From contig JANTGX010000075.1 of NCBI GenBank assembly GCA_024762755.1, positions 1 to 9,212 of the forward strand: a stretch of 9,212 nt of DNA, in the 5' to 3' direction. This DNA is from Gammaproteobacteria bacterium (lineage in GTDB: Bacteria > Pseudomonadota > Gammaproteobacteria > SZUA-152). The notes beneath the pieces are model-generated. The model worked only from the letters and a program-made list of their open reading frames with translations, did no database searches and was not told the DNA's origin. Below are positions 6,489 to 9,212 of the stretch, in pieces. Position numbers and translations under genes: made by a program. Position 1 is the first letter of the stretch. Each line of letters starts with the position of its first letter.

Positions 6489-8116
6489 CCCGCTCCCTGC
6501 GCATCGCCATGGCCCAGATCGACCTGCTGGTCGGCGACCTCGATGGTAATGCCCGGCGCGTCGTCGAGACCGCCGAGCACGCCCGTGACACCCTCGGCGC
6601 GCAGCTGGTGGTGTTTCCCGAGTTGACCCTGTGCGGCTATCCACCGGAGGACCTGCTCCTGCGCCCCGGTTTCATTCGCGAGACCGAACAGGCCCTGGCC
6701 AGGGTCAAGGCGGCGGTGCACGGCATCGACTTGGTGGTCGGCTTCGCCCAACAGACCCCGGAAGGCCTGTACAACGCCGCCGCGCTGCTGCGCAACGGCG
6801 AGCAGGTCGCCGTCTACCACAAACACGAGCTGCCCAATTACAGCGTCTTCGACGAGAAGCGCTACTTCGTCCCTGGTCACGCCCCCTGTGTGGTGGAGGT
6901 GGCCGGCGTGGCCGTGGGCATCACGATCTGTGAAGACATCTGGCACAGCGGGCCGGCACGCCTGGCCCAGCAGGCCGGCGCGCAGCTATTGCTCAATCTC
7001 AACGCCTCGCCCTATCACCGTGAGAAGGGGCGAGAGCGGGAGGAGGTGCTCGCCCAACGGGTGGGCGAGACCGGTCTGCCGGTGGTCTACGTCAACCTGG
7101 TCGGTGGGCAGGACGAACTGGTGTTCGACGGCGAGTCCCTGGTGATGGGGGGCGACGGCCAGTTGTGTCGGCGCAGCCCAGCCTTCACCGACGGCGTCTA
7201 CTGCGTCGACTTCCAGTGCGAGGCCGACGGCGTGGCGAGGGCGCTGCCGGGCGAGATCTGCCCGCCGCTGGGGGAGGCCGAGAGCGTCTACCGCGCTCTG
7301 GTGCTGGGCGTGCGCGACTACATCGAGAAGAATCGCTTCCCCGGCGCGGTGATCGGCCTCTCCGGCGGCATCGACTCGGCCCTCACCCTCAGCGTGGCGG
7401 TGGACGCCATCGGAGCCGAGCGGGTGGAAGCGGTGATGATGCCCTCGCGGTACACCATGGACATGAGTCTGGAGGACGCCCACGCCGAGGCCAAGGCGCT
7501 GGGTGTGGAATACCACGTGTTGCCCATCGAGCCGGCCTTCCAGAGTTTCCTGCAGATCCTGCACGACGAATTCACCGGCCGCCAACCGGATACCACGGAA
7601 GAGAACATCCAGGCCCGCTGCCGCGCCGTGATCCTCATGGCCATCTCCAACAAAAAGGGCAAGGTGGTGCTCTCCACCGGCAACAAGAGTGAGGTGGCGG
7701 TGGGTTACTGCACGCTCTACGGCGACATGGCCGGCGGCTTCGACGTGCTCAAGGACGTGCCCAAGACCCTGGTCTATCGCCTGGCCGAATACCGCAACGG
7801 CATCGCGCCGGTGATTCCGCGCCGGGTGATCGAGCGGCCGCCCTCGGCGGAGCTGGCGCCGGGGCAAAAGGACAGCGACTCCCTGCCGCCCTATGAGATA
7901 CTCGATGCCATCCTCCAGATGTACGTGGAGCAAGACCGCAGCGAGGAGGAGATCGTCGCCGCCGGTTACGACAAGGCCACGGTGGAACGCATCGTCCGCC
8001 TCGTCAATCGCAACGAATATAAACGCCGGCAAGCGGCGCCGGGGGTGCGCATCACGCGGCGTGCCTTTGGCCGCGACCGGCGTTATCCCATTACCTCGGG
8101 CTATGACCGAGACTGA
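6485..8116 (+). CDS. nadE: Glutamine-dependent NAD+ synthetase
   Basis: The product is 543 aa, the usual size of the two-domain bacterial form, and it makes NAD+ from deamido-NAD+, ATP and glutamine in the cytoplasm. The N-terminal nitrilase-fold glutaminase (about 5-260) shows its Glu-Lys-Cys triad: E46 in VFPELTLCGYPPEDLLLRPG, K113 in YHKHELPNYSVFDEKRYF and C149 in ITICEDIW. The C-terminal synthetase domain has the ATP pyrophosphatase P-loop GLSGGIDSA (291-299), TEENIQARCR (371-380), LSTGNKSEVAVGY (396-408) and LYGDMAGGFDVLKDVPKT (411-428). All catalytic residues I can check are present. No clear Shine-Dalgarno sequence precedes the ATG, which overlaps the stop of a possible leader ORF. glnB follows 27 bp downstream with no terminator between, so the two are probably cotranscribed. 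Confidence 0.98.
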   Translation: MTRSLRIAMAQIDLLVGDLDGNARRVVETAEHARDTLGAQLVVFPELTLCGYPPEDLLLRPGFIRETEQALARVKAAVHGIDLVVGFAQQTPEGLYNAAALLRNGEQVAVYHKHELPNYSVFDEKRYFVPGHAPCVVEVAGVAVGITICEDIWHSGPARLAQQAGAQLLLNLNASPYHREKGREREEVLAQRVGETGLPVVYVNLVGGQDELVFDGESLVMGGDGQLCRRSPAFTDGVYCVDFQCEADGVARALPGEICPPLGEAESVYRALVLGVRDYIEKNRFPGAVIGLSGGIDSALTLSVAVDAIGAERVEAVMMPSRYTMDMSLEDAHAEAKALGVEYHVLPIEPAFQSFLQILHDEFTGRQPDTTEENIQARCRAVILMAISNKKGKVVLSTGNKSEVAVGYCTLYGDMAGGFDVLKDVPKTLVYRLAEYRNGIAPVIPRRVIERPPSAELAPGQKDSDSLPPYEILDAILQMYVEQDRSEEEIVAAGYDKATVERIVRLVNRNEYKRRQAAPGVRITRRAFGRDRRYPITSGYDRD

Positions 8117-8143
8117 CAGTGCAGCAACGACAGGAGTGAAACC

Positions 8144-8482
8144 ATGAAGAAGATCGAGGCAGTCATCAAACCCTTCAAACTGGACGACGTGCGCGAGGCC
8201 CTGTCGGAGATCGGCGTCACCGGCATGACGGTGACGGAGATCAAGGGCTTTGGGCGGCAGAAGGGCCACACCGAACTCTATCGCGGTGCCGAATACGTGG
8301 TGGACTTCCTGCCCAAGGTGAAGCTGGAGATCGTGGTGGCCGCAGAGAACGCCGACGCCGTGGTGGACACCATCGCCAGCGCCGCCCGCACGGGAAAGAT
8401 CGGTGATGGCAAGATCTTCGTCTCGACGGTGGAACGCACGGTGCGCATCCGCACCGGTGAGGAGAATGAGGAGGCCGTCTAG
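8144..8482 (+). CDS. glnB: Nitrogen regulatory protein PII
   Basis: The product is 112 aa, the exact family length. PII is a cytoplasmic trimer that senses 2-oxoglutarate and ATP/ADP and controls nitrogen enzymes and regulators. The T-loop (about 37-55) reads GRQKGHTELYRGAEYVVDF with the uridylylation site Tyr51. The B-loop TGKIGDGK is at 83-90, with K90, R101 and R103 where the phosphate-binding residues should be. The N-terminus MKKIEAVIKPFKLDDVREAL is closer to E. coli GlnB than to GlnK (MKLVTVIIKPF), and no amtB follows, both favouring GlnB. AGGAG at 8132-8136 is 7 nt from the start. It is the last gene of the plus-strand block and is followed by a strong hairpin at 8561-8586. I see no sigma54 promoter just upstream, so expression probably comes from the nadE side. 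Confidence 0.98.
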   Translation: MKKIEAVIKPFKLDDVREALSEIGVTGMTVTEIKGFGRQKGHTELYRGAEYVVDFLPKVKLEIVVAAENADAVVDTIASAARTGKIGDGKIFVSTVERTVRIRTGEENEEAV

Positions 8483-8560
8483 CCTACCGCCGCCGGGGCC
8501 GTCTTTTGGCGCGGTTGTGGTCGGTGGTTGCGGTTAGAGGCAGACCACCATCGATAACGG

Positions 8561-8586
8561 AGAAGGGCGCCCCTGGGCGCCCTTCT
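8561..8586. terminator. Hairpin between convergent glnB and bamD, probable bidirectional terminator
   Basis: AGAAGGGCGCCC (8561-8572) is perfectly complementary to GGGCGCCCTTCT (8575-8586), a 12-bp stem in a 26-bp dyad (about 11 bp with a CCTG tetraloop). It lies between the 3' ends of converging genes. The T-run is poor on both strands (CTTCTTG on plus, CTTCTCC on minus), so it may act with partial efficiency or protect the 3' ends. Confidence 0.7.
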
Positions 8587-8643
8587 TGCGCCTGCCGGCC
8601 ATGCCCAGGGATGAGCGCGCAGGCGCCTGCCGTACCGTCTCAC

Positions 8644-9212
8644 TCAGCCGGGGTAGTTCAGGGCCTTCACCCGGCGCACGTCGGCGGCCAGATCGGGAAT
8701 GTCGAGGCCCTCGTAGGCGGCGATGAGGATGTCCAGGGCCGCACGCCGCGAGGGCGAGCCGGGGTAGGTCGCCAGCACCGTGGCGGCGCGATTGGCGGCG
8801 GCCACATAGGCGCGCCGTTTGAGATAGAACCGGGCGACGTGGATCTCGTGGCGAGCGAGGTCCTCGCGCAGACGCCGCATGTGCTGCACGGCATCGGCCG
8901 CATAGGGGCTGTCGGGGAAGCGCTTCACCAGTTGGTCGAAGTAGTCGAAGGCCTGCCGCGTGGAACTGGGATCGAGCAGACTGCCGTCGAGGCGCACGAG
9001 GAAGTCCAACGCGCCTTTCTTCTTGCTCTCGCTGGCCAGGCCGCGCAGGTAGTAGGCGTAGGCCACCTGGGGGTGGCGCGGGTGCAGCTTGATGAAGCGG
9101 TCGGCGGCGGCGATGGCCGAATCGGGTTCGTCGAACTTGTAGTAGGCATAGGCCGTGTCCAGCTGTGCCTGCTCGGCATACTTGCCGAAGGGGTACTTGG
9201 CCTCGAGGGTCT
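8644..9212 (-). CDS. bamD: Outer-membrane assembly lipoprotein BamD, C-terminal part (5' end outside window)
   Basis: The reverse strand is open from the right edge to a TGA at 8644-8646, giving 188 residues; E. coli BamD is 245 aa, so about 55-80 N-terminal residues, including the signal peptide and lipobox, lie outside. BamD (formerly ComL/YfiO) is the essential TPR lipoprotein of the BAM complex on the periplasmic face of the outer membrane, inserting beta-barrels such as FadL. Characteristic segments are KYPFGKYAEQAQLDTAYAYYK, DRFIKLHPRHPQ, YYLRGLA, DPSSTRQAFDYFDQLVKRFP, LREDLARHEIHVARFYLKR and AYVAAANRAATVLATYPGS, each matching the order seen in E. coli BamD (PYSQQVQLD, DRFIRLNPTHP, VAEYYTERGAWVAVVNRV). 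The gene converges on glnB. The apparent start at 9066 is an internal GTG valine and not the true start. Confidence 0.95.
   Translation of the reverse strand, partial: TLEAKYPFGKYAEQAQLDTAYAYYKFDEPDSAIAAADRFIKLHPRHPQVAYAYYLRGLASESKKKGALDFLVRLDGSLLDPSSTRQAFDYFDQLVKRFPDSPYAADAVQHMRRLREDLARHEIHVARFYLKRRAYVAAANRAATVLATYPGSPSRRAALDILIAAYEGLDIPDLAADVRRVKALNYPG

Noticed and set aside
5077..6591. Long open frame (504 codons) on the minus strand opposite sucC/sucD
   Set aside because: It lies antisense to two strongly conserved genes, its translation is Arg/Ala/Gly/His-rich with no family motifs, and long antisense frames are expected in GC-rich coding DNA.
6986..8269. 427-codon minus-strand frame opposite nadE and the glnB start
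   Set aside because: It is a shadow of the nadE codon pattern; the translation is His/Val/Gly-rich, shows no recognisable domain, and overlaps two confident genes.
8473..8504. Direct repeat GGCCGTCT at 8473 and 8497 flanking the glnB stop, considered as an insertion target duplication
   Set aside because: Only 16 bp of ordinary sequence lies between the copies and no mobile element is present.

Overview
The window looks like chromosomal DNA from a high-GC Gram-negative gammaproteobacterium. SucC, SucD, GlnB and BamD all read as proteobacterial versions: GlnB carries the Tyr51 T-loop and the FKLDDVREAL/GHTELYRGAEY motifs, and BamD and FadL imply an outer membrane. A Chromatiales- or Ectothiorhodospiraceae-like host is my guess from overall character only. 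I see no insertion sequence, phage gene, CRISPR array, tRNA or rRNA.

Left part (1-4122) is an envelope region. A FadL-family outer-membrane porin on the minus strand (1297 to beyond the left edge) is divergent from a second, dissimilar FadL/OmpP1/TodX-family porin on the plus strand (1614-3071). They are separated by a 316-bp, locally AT-rich intergenic region. This holds a good sigma70-type promoter for the plus gene, three copies of a decamer GTTAGRKTAT (two arranged as an inverted repeat) and a cluster of GATC sites. After a strong intrinsic terminator comes a secreted, unrecognised protein of 311 aa (3187-4122), possibly two DUF302-like halves.

Right part (4325-8482) is a co-directional block of central metabolism: sucC-sucD (succinyl-CoA synthetase, ORFs overlapping by one base), nadE (glutamine-dependent NAD+ synthetase) and glnB (PII carbon/nitrogen sensor, 27 bp after nadE). 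A possible 31-codon leader ORF overlaps the nadE start as ATGA. The block joins the TCA step just after 2-oxoglutarate, glutamine-consuming NAD+ synthesis and the 2-oxoglutarate/ATP sensor PII. PII is known to control a glutamine-dependent NadE in at least one proteobacterium, so the nadE-glnB pairing is functionally suggestive.

The right edge (8644-9212, minus strand) holds the C-terminal 188 residues of BamD, convergent with glnB across a near-perfect 12-bp-stem hairpin.

Most of the window is ordinary housekeeping sequence. The parts most worth checking are the divergent FadL intergenic region with its repeated decamers, the unrecognised secreted protein, the nadE leader ORF and the nadE-glnB linkage. 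I found nothing that clearly amounts to a new biological system.
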